In this document: in pieces, positions 1-6,118 of the stretch
Layout of the letters: every line of letters starts with the position of its first letter
Position numbering within the stretch: the stretch's first letter is position 1
DNA from: an uncultured Nocardioides sp.
GTDB taxonomy: Bacteria > Actinomycetota > Actinomycetes > Propionibacteriales > Nocardioidaceae
Direction: 5' to 3'
DNA: 8,923 bases
NCBI RefSeq assembly: GCF_946885725.1
Contig: NZ_CAMPGZ010000174.1
Location: 1 to 8,923, forward strand
The notes under the pieces: model-generated
The model's input: only the letters and a program-made list of their open reading frames with translations
Told to the model about the DNA's origin: nothing
The model's database searches: none
Translations under genes and position numbers: made by a program

Positions 1-1
1 C

Positions 2-730
2 GCCGGTCCCCGCCTGCTGGAGGAAGCGGCGGTCGAGGCCGCTCCGGCGCTCGGACTCGACGTCGGAGTACTGCTGGTGCTGGTCGGTGGGGCGATGCTG
101 GCCGGTCGCTCGTTCTCCCTTCGGCTGCCCCGGATCCCCGGCCGGGCAACCGCGGGGCTTGCCCCGACCGCTCAGATGGTGGTCTTCGGCGTCGGCTACG
201 CGATCGCCTCGCTCGCGTGCACCTTCGGGGTGCTGCTCGCGGTCATCGCGCAGGCCCAGGCCACCGCCAGCTACGCCGGCCTGCTCGTGGTGTTCGGGGT
301 CTACGCGGCCGGGTCGGCCACCGTCCTGCTGCTGCTGGCCCTGGCCACCGCAGCCGCGGGCACCGCGCTCACCCACCGGGTGGCCACGCTGGCTCGCTAC
401 GGCCCCAAGGTCACCGCGGTGGTCCTCGTGCTCACCGGCGCTTACCTCGCCTGGTACTGGTATCCGGCCGCCACCGGTGACGCGACGTCGGCGGGTCGAG
501 CCGGCGCACTCGCCGGACTGTCCGCGACCATCTCGCAGTGGATCCAGGGTCGGACGACCCTCATCAGTGTCCTCGCCGTGACGGCGGTGCTGGGAGCAGC
601 CACACTTGCCCTCGTCGAACGTCGACGCCGAGGACGCATGGCTCCGGTGCCCGGCGCCTGCTGCCCGCCGGACACCGCCCCGGGACCCGGCGGCGGGACG
701 CTGGGACGGGATGTCGGCAAGTCCGTGTGA
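2..730 (+). CDS. CcdA/DsbD-type thiol-disulfide membrane protein, C-terminal part
   Basis: The frame is open from base 2 with no stop, so the gene begins before the window; 242 residues are visible. CcdA-family proteins pass reducing equivalents across the membrane through a pair of membrane cysteines to extracytoplasmic thioredoxin-like proteins, used in cytochrome c maturation or disulfide reduction. About five hydrophobic segments are seen at visible residues 20-35, 58-83, 91-118, 134-155 and 186-205. The segment FGVGYAIASLACTFG (62-76) matches the family's second Cys-bearing helix, with C73 followed by T. The first half with the other cysteine is missing because of the window edge. A GTG at 77 is only an internal codon. 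The C-terminal tail after R210 is polar and Gly/Pro-rich and carries an adjacent cysteine pair (C220-C221), which I do not regard as standard for the family. The stop is TGA at 728-730. CcdA-like proteins also occur in metal-resistance loci, so the role need not be haem-related. Confidence 0.72.
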   Translation, partial: AGPRLLEEAAVEAAPALGLDVGVLLVLVGGAMLAGRSFSLRLPRIPGRATAGLAPTAQMVVFGVGYAIASLACTFGVLLAVIAQAQATASYAGLLVVFGVYAAGSATVLLLLALATAAAGTALTHRVATLARYGPKVTAVVLVLTGAYLAWYWYPAATGDATSAGRAGALAGLSATISQWIQGRTTLISVLAVTAVLGAATLALVERRRRGRMAPVPGACCPPDTAPGPGGGTLGRDVGKSV

Positions 731-780
731 GCGGGTTGCCCAACTGGGTCGGGTGGCCTGAGCGGTCGCGGGCGCGAGGT

Positions 781-1086
781 TCAGGGCAGGCGACGGTCCA
801 GGCCGCGCAGCAGCCGGCCGAGGACAGGCAGGTTGTGCACCTCGTGCTGGATGACCCAGGACCGGGTCGCGGCGAAGGCTCCGCGATACCGCGCGGGGAG
901 CCCGCCCCGTCGGGCAGCGGCCTGCTCGGCGGCGCGGCGGTGCACCCAATGGGCGCAGTCCGCGCACAGGCCCACCTCCGGGTGCGACCCGAGGTGGACC
1001 AACTCCGGTTCGGCGAACGAGCCGCCGCAACACCAGCACTGCGGCAGGCTGTTGTCTGATTCGGCGGTCTCGGCCTGCGCGCTCAC
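781..1086 (-). CDS. Small Cys-rich (zinc-ribbon-like) protein of unknown function
   Basis: I do not recognise the family with certainty. The 101-residue product from the GTG at 1086-1084 has two Cys pairs, C17-x2-C20 (with an extra C19, in QCWCCGG) and C41-x2-C44 (LCADC), separated by 20 residues. This is the layout of a treble-clef or zinc-ribbon metal site. H31, H35, H46 and H49 lie nearby. The remainder is Arg/Ala-rich and probably helical, ending in RLLRGLDRRLP; it has no membrane segment. The frame stays open further upstream, but those residues overlap the recombinase gene and are Arg/Pro-rich shadow sequence, so a start near 1086 is preferred. No good Shine-Dalgarno sequence is visible and a GTG slightly further upstream cannot be excluded. 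It converges on the CcdA-like gene with 50 bases between them. It could be a DNA- or RNA-binding accessory protein of the element. Confidence 0.55.
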   Translation of the reverse strand: MSAQAETAESDNSLPQCWCCGGSFAEPELVHLGSHPEVGLCADCAHWVHRRAAEQAAARRGGLPARYRGAFAATRSWVIQHEVHNLPVLGRLLRGLDRRLP

Positions 1087-1199
1087 GGTTCGATCATGGT
1101 CGTGGCGGCAGGCCGTGTCGAGCGCTCGGACGTCCACCCGCCGTTCCGGCGAGCTGGTCTGCCACGATCGGCGGTGAACCGTGCCAACTGTCGCGGAGC

Positions 1200-2132
1200 T
1201 CAGAGGTCTCCGAGGTTGAGTCGGCGGGCCTCGGTGGCGGCGCGTTCGGAGGCGCGGGCTCGGGTGTAGCGGACGAGCATGTCGCTGCGGGTCCAGCCGG
1301 CGATGGCCATCAGGCCGGATTCGGAGCCGCCGGCCGCGAGCCATCGGTGGGCGGCGGTGTGCCGGAGCCGGTGGGGCCGGAAGCCCTGCACTCCGGCGCG
1401 CTTGGCGCGGCGGCGCAGGGCACGGCTGAGTCCTTCGCGGCCGAACCGCTGGCCGCGATTGCCGAGCCACAGGTCGGGGCTCGCAGCCAGCGGGTGTTGC
1501 TCACGCTGGTCGAGATACACCAGCAGCGCCTCGGTGGTCACAGGGCCGACAGGAATCACTCGGCCGCGCCCACCCTTGCCACGACGGATCGTGATCAGCC
1601 GCGCGATGAGGTCTACGTCGTCGAGCTGGAGGTCGACGAGCTCCCCGGACCGGATCGCGGTCTCGAACATGAGCCGGATGATCGCTTCGTCGCGTCGGTC
1701 GTTGAGGGTGGCTTCCAGCCGCGCGTGGTCGTCGGAGACAGCGCAGGTGGCGAGGAGCGCGCGGAGCTCGGCGTCGGTGAGCGGCTCGACCAGCGGCGGT
1801 TCGTAGCGGGGTGCCTTGACTCCGGGGAACGGGTCGGCGGCGATCTCACCGCCGGCGGTCAGCCAGGCCGCAAAGCGGCGCACGGCGAGCTGGCGGATGC
1901 GGGCGGTGCCCGGCGAGGATCCGCCGTCGAGCAGGCCGGCGATCCAGGAGTTGAGCGCGGCGCGGCTCATCGGCAGGTGGTCGCCGTCGGCGCACCAGGT
2001 CAGGTAACGAGTGGCTCCGTCGGCGTAGATGAAGATCGTGCCCGGGCTCTTGTTCTCGGCCCGCAGGGCGATCCGCCAGTCGGTGATCCGATCGAGGGCG
2101 TGGCTGGCGGGCATGGCTGTCAGGTGGGTCAT
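1200..2132 (-). CDS. Tyrosine recombinase / phage-type integrase (XerC/D-like)
   Basis: The product cuts and rejoins DNA through a 3'-phosphotyrosyl intermediate and probably integrates and excises the element at the tRNA. From the ATG at 2132 it has 310 residues, the compact XerC/D size. Residues about 10-95 form the SAM-like core-binding domain (SPGTIFIYADGATRYLTWC), and 115-305 the catalytic domain. The catalytic set is visible: R161 (ETAIRSGEL), K186 (RRGKGG), H254-x2-R257 (PHRLRHT), W280 in the place often held by the second His (AIAGW), and Y289 (LVRYTRA). All are present, so the enzyme looks active. A GTG at 2207 would add 25 residues with no family resemblance; ATG 2132 or 2114 is preferred, although none has a strong Shine-Dalgarno sequence. 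The gene is transcribed away from the neighbouring tRNA-fMet. No excisionase gene is seen beside it. Confidence 0.9.
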   Translation of the reverse strand: MTHLTAMPASHALDRITDWRIALRAENKSPGTIFIYADGATRYLTWCADGDHLPMSRAALNSWIAGLLDGGSSPGTARIRQLAVRRFAAWLTAGGEIAADPFPGVKAPRYEPPLVEPLTDAELRALLATCAVSDDHARLEATLNDRRDEAIIRLMFETAIRSGELVDLQLDDVDLIARLITIRRGKGGRGRVIPVGPVTTEALLVYLDQREQHPLAASPDLWLGNRGQRFGREGLSRALRRRAKRAGVQGFRPHRLRHTAAHRWLAAGGSESGLMAIAGWTRSDMLVRYTRARASERAATEARRLNLGDL

Positions 2133-2223
2133 GTCGGACCCGCATAGCCAACCGCTGTCCCGGGCCGTCGCGGGGGCGGTCGCGGTGTAGGTCACCCGGG
2201 GGCGCACTGCGACCGCCGGCCAG

Positions 2224-2271
2224 CGGGTTGTCCGGGAAACCCGTCACTAAGTGGACACTCGATCAAGTCTC
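2224..2271. repeat. Cluster of short dyads upstream of the integrase
   Basis: Three short inverted repeats lie in a row. CGGGTT/AACCCG (2224-2229 and 2238-2243) has an 8-base loop. CACT-A-AGTG spans 2245-2253. An imperfect 18-base palindrome at 2254-2271 is centred on CGATCA, with 14 of 18 positions symmetric. They fall between the integrase start and the tRNA 3' end, where recombinase or regulator binding sites would be expected. No function is shown by the sequence alone. Confidence 0.4.
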
Positions 2272-2280
2272 TAAATGCTT

Positions 2281-2312
2281 TCAGGCTCGGAATCCGTAGA
2301 TTCCGAGCCTGA
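2281..2312 (-). terminator. Perfect 13-bp hairpin just past tRNA-fMet
   Basis: Bases 2281-2293 and 2300-2312 are exact reverse complements (TCAGGCTCGGAAT arm) around a 6-base loop. On the minus strand the hairpin begins 3 bases after the tRNA CCA end, the expected place for a tRNA terminator. No U-run follows (the minus strand continues AAGCATTTAG), so it may be a U-tract-less actinobacterial terminator. Because an integrase lies alongside, it may also be part of an attachment site. Confidence 0.55.
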
Positions 2313-2315
2313 AAT

Positions 2316-2392
2316 TGGTAGCGGGGGCAGGATTTGAACCTGCGACCTCTGGGTTATGAGCCCAGCGAGCTACCGAGCTGCTCCACCCCGCG
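2316..2392 (-). tRNA. Initiator tRNA-fMet (anticodon CAU)
   Basis: The reverse strand folds into a complete 77-base cloverleaf with encoded CCA: acceptor 5' strand CGCGGGG, D arm GAGC/GCTC, anticodon stem CTGGG/CCCAG around loop CTCATAA, T stem GCAGG/CCTGC around TTCAAAT, and acceptor 3' strand CCCCGCT followed by A-CCA. The anticodon CAT lies at 2358-2356. Two initiator hallmarks are visible: position 1 (C) does not pair with position 72 (U), and the anticodon stem has three consecutive G-C pairs. It is therefore the start-codon tRNA, not elongator Met or the Ile2 (CAU) tRNA. It has its own promoter immediately upstream and an integrase gene downstream, and it is intact to the CCA end. Confidence 0.97.
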
Positions 2393-2404
2393 TCGGTGAT
2401 CCCC

Positions 2405-2434
2405 ACCTTACGGGACTTACGCGAGCCCGTTCAA
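2405..2434 (-). promoter_or_regulatory. Promoter of tRNA-fMet
   Basis: On the minus strand TTGAAC (2434-2429) and TAAGGT (2410-2405) are separated by 18 bases, close to the housekeeping sigma consensus and fitting the actinobacterial TANNNT -10. A start about 7 bases downstream of the -10 would leave a leader of roughly 5 bases before the tRNA 5' end at 2392. The tRNA therefore does not depend on read-through from the UPF0182 gene. Confidence 0.75.
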
Positions 2435-2444
2435 ATCGGGTGCC

Positions 2445-2460
2445 GGTGACGGCGGTCACC
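2445..2460 (-). terminator. GC-rich hairpin overlapping the UPF0182 stop codon
   Basis: GGTGAC (2445-2450) and GTCACC (2455-2460) form a perfect 6-bp stem with a 4-base loop. The TGA stop at 2458-2456 is inside it. There is no U-run afterwards. It may act as a weak terminator between the UPF0182 gene and the tRNA promoter, or as a 3'-end stabiliser. Confidence 0.3.
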
Positions 2461-5400
2461 CGTTGGCGGGTGGGTTCTCCTCCTGGCCACCGCCGCCGCC
2501 GTCTCCGCCGTCGCTACCGCTGTCACCGCCGCCGTCCGCACCGTCGCCGGCACCGCCGCCCCCGACGTCCTCGCCGGCGGCCTCGAGGGCCTGCTCGACG
2601 AGCTCGCGGGCGGCCTCGCTCGCCTCGGCGTACCCACTCAGGTCGCCCTGCTGGAGCGCGCGCTCTGCTTCTTGGAACTTCTCCTCGGCCTGCTGGAGCA
2701 GCGCGCGGACGTCGCCGCTGACCTGCTCGCCGCCGCCCTCGCCGTCGGGTACGTCGGGGTCCGGGGTCGTGCCGGGGTCTGACGGGTCGAGCGACTCGTC
2801 GGGCGAGGTGATGCCCAGGACGTCGTCGAGCGCGGCGGTGAGCGTCGAGCCGATGCCGACGTCGTCGCCGAACGAGACGAGCACGTAGCGCAGCACGGGG
2901 TAGCGGCCCTCGCCAGACTCGCGCAGCGTGTAGAGCGGTTGCACGTAGAGCAGGCCGTCACCGACCGGCAGCGTGAGCAGGTTGCCGTAGAGCGCACGCG
3001 AGTTCGTCCGCGTGAACGCCAGCAGGCGGTCCTGGATCTCCTGGTCGGACGCGAACGTGTTCGCGATCTGCGACGGACCGGGCACCTGCGTGTTGGACGG
3101 CAGCCGCAGGATGCGGATCTTGCCGTAGTCGTCCTGCGAGGCGTCGGAGTCGACGGAGATGAACGACGCGAGGTTCTGCCGCTCCTGCGGCACGTAGACC
3201 GAGGTCAGCGAGAACACCGGCTCGTCGGTGCCGGACGGCGTCCGCACCGAGAGGCGGTACGGCGGCTGCTTGTTCTCCTTGATCTCCGGGTCCTGCGGGA
3301 CCTCCCACCGGTCGTTGCCCTCGTAGAACGTCGACGGGTCGGTGACGTGGTACGTCGCGAGGATGTGCCGCTGCACCTTGAACAGGTCCTCGGGGTAGCG
3401 CAGGTGCTCGAGCAGCTCGTCGGGGATGCTGTCGCGCGGCTGCACGACACCCGGGAATGCCTTGGACCAGGCGTCGAGGATCGGGTCGCGCTCCCACTCG
3501 TAGAGCGTCACGGTGCCGTCGTAGGCGTCCACGACGGCCTTGACCGAGTTGCGCATGTAGTTGATCTCGTCGGTCGGCAGCGTGGAGTACGCCGTACGCG
3601 GCTGGAGCGCGTCGGCGGTCATGTCCGACAGCGAGTCCTTCTGCGAGTTGGGGTACTGGTCCGTCGTCGTGTAGCCGTCGACGATCCACACCACGCGGCC
3701 GTCGACGACGGACGGGTAGATGTCGCCGTCGACGGTCAGCCACGGCGCGACCTTCTGCACGCGGTCGCGCGGGTGCCGCTCGTAGAGGATCTTGGAGTTC
3801 TCGTTGACCCGGCTCGACAGCACGATGTTGGGCTCGGAGAACTTCACGGCGTAGAGCAGCTTGTGGAACAGGCCGCCGACCGGCACGCCGGCCGCGCCGT
3901 CGTAGGTCGTGGTCGTCGGCTGGTCGCCGCCGCTGCCCTCGGGGATGTCCAGCTCGACGTCGCGGGCGCCGTCCGGCTTGCCGACGATGGAGTACTGCGG
4001 GCTGCGCTCGCCGAAGTAGATCCGGGGCTCGTAGCCGTCGCCGATCTTGGTCAGCTCACCGGTGGGCGGGATGTCGCGCTCGGCCCAGACCGGACGGCCG
4101 TCGGTGTTCGTGACGGGATTGTCCTCGGCGTCGCGCTGGTTGCCGTAGGCCGCGACCAGGCCGTAGCCGTGCGTGTAGACGGTGTGCAGGTTGGCCCAGT
4201 TGCGCTGCGACTCCTCGAGACCGCCCTGCTCCAGCTCGCGAGCAGCCACCACGACGTCGCGGGACTCACCGTTGAGCTGGTAGCGGTCGACGTCGAGCAC
4301 GTCGCTCACGGCGTAGTAGCCGCGCACCTGCTGCAGCTGCTCGAACGTGTCGGAGACCAGACTCGGGTCGATCAGCCGGATGCCGGGGATCGACGCGGCG
4401 TCGGCGCGCAGCTGCTCGGGCGAGAGCGACAGGTTCGCGTCGTACGGCGTCACCTCGGTGTCGTCGACGTCGTACGCCGCCCGCGTGGCCTCGATGTTGC
4501 GCTGGATGTAGGGGCGCTCCCGGTCCGGCTCGGACGGGCGGACCTGGAACTGCTGCACGATGCCCGGCCAGATCGCGCCGAGCAGCACGGCCGAGAGCAC
4601 CAGCAGGGCCAGGCCGATCGACGGCAGCATCCAGGTGCGGCGGAACACGTTGGCGAAGAACAGCAGCGCGCAGATCAGCGCGATGAACATCAGGATGTTC
4701 TTCGACGGGAGTACGGCGTTCTGGTCGGTGTAGCCCATGCCGGTGAACAGCCCGCCGCCCTCGGTGGTGAGGTTGAACCGGTCGAGCCAGTAGTCGGCGG
4801 CCTTGAACAGCACGAACAGGCCGAGCAGCACCGACAGGTGCACCTGCGCGGCGCCGGAGAGCTTGTCGCGACGGGCCTGCAGCCGGATGCCGCCGAACAG
4901 GTAGTGCGTGATCGCGGCGGCGATCAGGCTGAGCACCGTGATCGCCATGCCGAAGTCGACGAGGTAGTGCAGCCACGGCAGCTCGAAGACGTAGAAGCCG
5001 ACGTCGCGGCCGAAGTACGGGTCGTCGGTGCCGAACGGCTCGCGGTTGCGCCACAGCAGGAACGTCCGCCACTGCCCGGAGCCCGAGCTGCCGGCGAAGA
5101 TCGCCAGCACCAGCGCGACGCCGATCAGCAGCCAGCGACGCATCGGCTCGACCACCTCGCGGTAGCGGTCGAGGTTGACCTGCTCCTGCGAGGCGGGCCG
5201 GAAGACCGGCCGGAACCGGTAGGCGATCGCGATGTTGGCGGTGACGAGCACCGCGAGCAGCACGCCGAACACGATGAACAGCAGCACCCGGGTGCCCAGC
5301 ATCGTGTTGAACACCTCGCCGTACCCGACGCTGTCGAACCACAGCCGGTCGGTCCAGATGCCGGTGAAGACCGACGCGAGGAAGAACGCGGCGACCAGGA

Positions 5401-5497
5401 TGACCGCGGTCCCGACGAGCGCACGTGAGCGCTGCGGAGGCTGGGTCGGAACCGACCTCCTCGGCTGCTGGGGTGGGTCCTCGAAGAATCCGCTCAC
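2456..5497 (-). CDS. UPF0182 family large membrane protein
   Basis: This is a 1013-residue protein of UPF0182 (COG1615), a family widespread in actinobacteria whose biochemical role is unknown. The N-terminus MSGFFEDPPQQPRR is followed by seven probable membrane segments at about 27-47, 67-93, 121-135, 167-200, 219-238, 266-284 and 291-312. A soluble region follows from about 313 to 897, probably on the outer face, with motifs I associate with the family (LWFDSVGY, RERPYIQRNI, YAVSDVLDVDRY, VHTYTHGYG-like HTVYTHGYG, WLTVDGDIYPSVVDG, GNLLTLPVGDGLLYVQPLY). The C-terminus has an acidic Pro/Gly linker (898-925), a charged helical segment (928-975, LLQQAEEKFQEAERALQQGD) and a Gly/Asp-rich tail to the end. 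The start is GTG 5497, with GAGAG six bases upstream. It is 81 bases downstream of the PPA1309-family gene on the same strand, with a hairpin in the gap. No truncation or frameshift is visible. Confidence 0.93.
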   Translation of the reverse strand: MSGFFEDPPQQPRRSVPTQPPQRSRALVGTAVILVAAFFLASVFTGIWTDRLWFDSVGYGEVFNTMLGTRVLLFIVFGVLLAVLVTANIAIAYRFRPVFRPASQEQVNLDRYREVVEPMRRWLLIGVALVLAIFAGSSGSGQWRTFLLWRNREPFGTDDPYFGRDVGFYVFELPWLHYLVDFGMAITVLSLIAAAITHYLFGGIRLQARRDKLSGAAQVHLSVLLGLFVLFKAADYWLDRFNLTTEGGGLFTGMGYTDQNAVLPSKNILMFIALICALLFFANVFRRTWMLPSIGLALLVLSAVLLGAIWPGIVQQFQVRPSEPDRERPYIQRNIEATRAAYDVDDTEVTPYDANLSLSPEQLRADAASIPGIRLIDPSLVSDTFEQLQQVRGYYAVSDVLDVDRYQLNGESRDVVVAARELEQGGLEESQRNWANLHTVYTHGYGLVAAYGNQRDAEDNPVTNTDGRPVWAERDIPPTGELTKIGDGYEPRIYFGERSPQYSIVGKPDGARDVELDIPEGSGGDQPTTTTYDGAAGVPVGGLFHKLLYAVKFSEPNIVLSSRVNENSKILYERHPRDRVQKVAPWLTVDGDIYPSVVDGRVVWIVDGYTTTDQYPNSQKDSLSDMTADALQPRTAYSTLPTDEINYMRNSVKAVVDAYDGTVTLYEWERDPILDAWSKAFPGVVQPRDSIPDELLEHLRYPEDLFKVQRHILATYHVTDPSTFYEGNDRWEVPQDPEIKENKQPPYRLSVRTPSGTDEPVFSLTSVYVPQERQNLASFISVDSDASQDDYGKIRILRLPSNTQVPGPSQIANTFASDQEIQDRLLAFTRTNSRALYGNLLTLPVGDGLLYVQPLYTLRESGEGRYPVLRYVLVSFGDDVGIGSTLTAALDDVLGITSPDESLDPSDPGTTPDPDVPDGEGGGEQVSGDVRALLQQAEEKFQEAERALQQGDLSGYAEASEAARELVEQALEAAGEDVGGGGAGDGADGGGDSGSDGGDGGGGGQEENPPANG

Positions 5498-5515
5498 TGG
5501 TCGCTCTCTGTTCTT

Positions 5516-5535
5516 GCCGCCCCGGGGAGGGCGGC
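5516..5535 (-). promoter_or_regulatory. Strong hairpin in the leader of the UPF0182 gene
   Basis: On the minus strand a 7-bp GC stem (GCCGCCC/GGGCGGC) plus a G-U pair closes a CCCC loop. It ends 18 bases before the GTG start, just upstream of the GAGAG ribosome-binding sequence. No U-run follows, so it is not a standard terminator. It may modulate translation, protect the downstream mRNA after processing, or partly attenuate transcription. Confidence 0.4.
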
Positions 5536-5578
5536 CTTACTTGTACCTACGCACATCGGACGTGGATCGTTCCGGCTC

Positions 5579-6118
5579 TCACTGCTCGAGCGTGCCGTGC
5601 AGCAACTCTAGAAGGGCGGGGACCAGGTCCGTGCCCTCCAGGACCGACGCGCCGTCGTCGTGGGCGCGCAGCCGCAGCGTGCAGTACGTCGACCCGTCCC
5701 GGGTGGCAGCGGCGACCATGCGCACCTCCTGACGGTCCGGGTGCGCGGCGGCGAACTCCTGGGCCGCGTCGGGGTCCTCGGGCATCTCGGCGTCGGCGCT
5801 CGGCGGCAGCACGAGCCGCTCGACCACGGCGGCGCAGCCGAACACCTCGGCCGGCCACATGATCCCGCCCAGCACCTCCTCGAGGCTCCGGTCGGGCGGC
5901 AGTGCGTCCTGCTCGACGGGGGTCAGCGCGCCCTCCTCGGCGGACTCGACGCCGAGCGCCTTGGCGAGGCCGGGCTCCCGGGCGAGCAGGTCGCCGGTCG
6001 GCACCAGGGCGAACAGCCGCGCGCCACGGTCCCAGCCGAGCTCGGCCGCGTGGGCCTCGATCTCGAGGGTCGCGGACCGCAGGTGCGGGTCGACGAGTCC
6101 GGCGTCGGGGTCGGTCAT
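5579..6118 (-). CDS. PPA1309-family conserved protein
   Basis: The 179-residue acidic protein has no signal peptide or membrane segment, so it is likely cytosolic. It resembles the actinobacterial family named after PPA1309, whose function is unknown. Recognisable parts are the N-terminal helix (LRSATLEIEAHAAELGWDRGARLFALVPTGDLL, about 13-48), the central segment LEEVLGGIMWPAEVFGCAAVVERLVLPP (about 79-106) and the C-terminal part EVRMVAAATRDGSTYCTLRLRAHDD, with a short helical end. The start ATG 6118-6116 overlaps the TGA of the upstream protease gene (ATGA), with AGGA six bases upstream inside that gene, so translation is probably coupled. The conserved position between the PDZ-Lon protease and UPF0182 suggests a shared envelope process. 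That is inference from context only. Confidence 0.85.
   Translation of the reverse strand: MTDPDAGLVDPHLRSATLEIEAHAAELGWDRGARLFALVPTGDLLAREPGLAKALGVESAEEGALTPVEQDALPPDRSLEEVLGGIMWPAEVFGCAAVVERLVLPPSADAEMPEDPDAAQEFAAAHPDRQEVRMVAAATRDGSTYCTLRLRAHDDGASVLEGTDLVPALLELLHGTLEQ

Larger units (their letters stand above)
1..2316. mobile_element. Putative tRNA-adjacent integrative element, one end only
   Basis: A tyrosine recombinase gene starts about 185 bases from the 3' end of a tRNA gene. Beyond it lie genes that do not belong to the conserved chromosomal row on the other side of the tRNA: a CcdA-like protein and a Cys-rich small protein. Integrases of this class commonly use the 3' end of a tRNA as attB, and the integrated DNA then lies downstream of the tRNA, as here. 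The right boundary is placed at the tRNA CCA end by inference. The left boundary and the second attachment-site copy are not in the window, and no other copy of the tRNA 3' end was found in bases 1-2280. The stretch could instead be an old, degraded insertion or ordinary accessory DNA. Confidence 0.5.

Noticed and set aside
731..780. Possible bidirectional terminator between the convergent CcdA-like and Cys-rich genes
   Set aside because: Only 4-bp stems such as GTTG/CAAC and CCCA/TGGG are present, with no U-run on either side. That is too weak to call.
1087..1470. Extension of the Cys-rich protein frame upstream to 1470
   Set aside because: The added part lies over the catalytic domain of the integrase in another frame and is Arg/Pro-rich low-complexity sequence.
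2429..2437. GTTCAAATC matching the tRNA T-arm in inverted orientation, as a possible second attachment site
   Set aside because: The match is only 9 bases, in the wrong orientation for an integration repeat, and it contains the -35 hexamer of the tRNA promoter. Chance is the simplest explanation.
2939..5428. An 829-codon open frame on the + strand opposite the UPF0182 gene
   Set aside because: It is the mirror frame of a strongly GC3-biased gene. The product is a Val/Arg/Asp/Glu/His-rich string with no domain, and UPF0182 on the other strand is clearly real.
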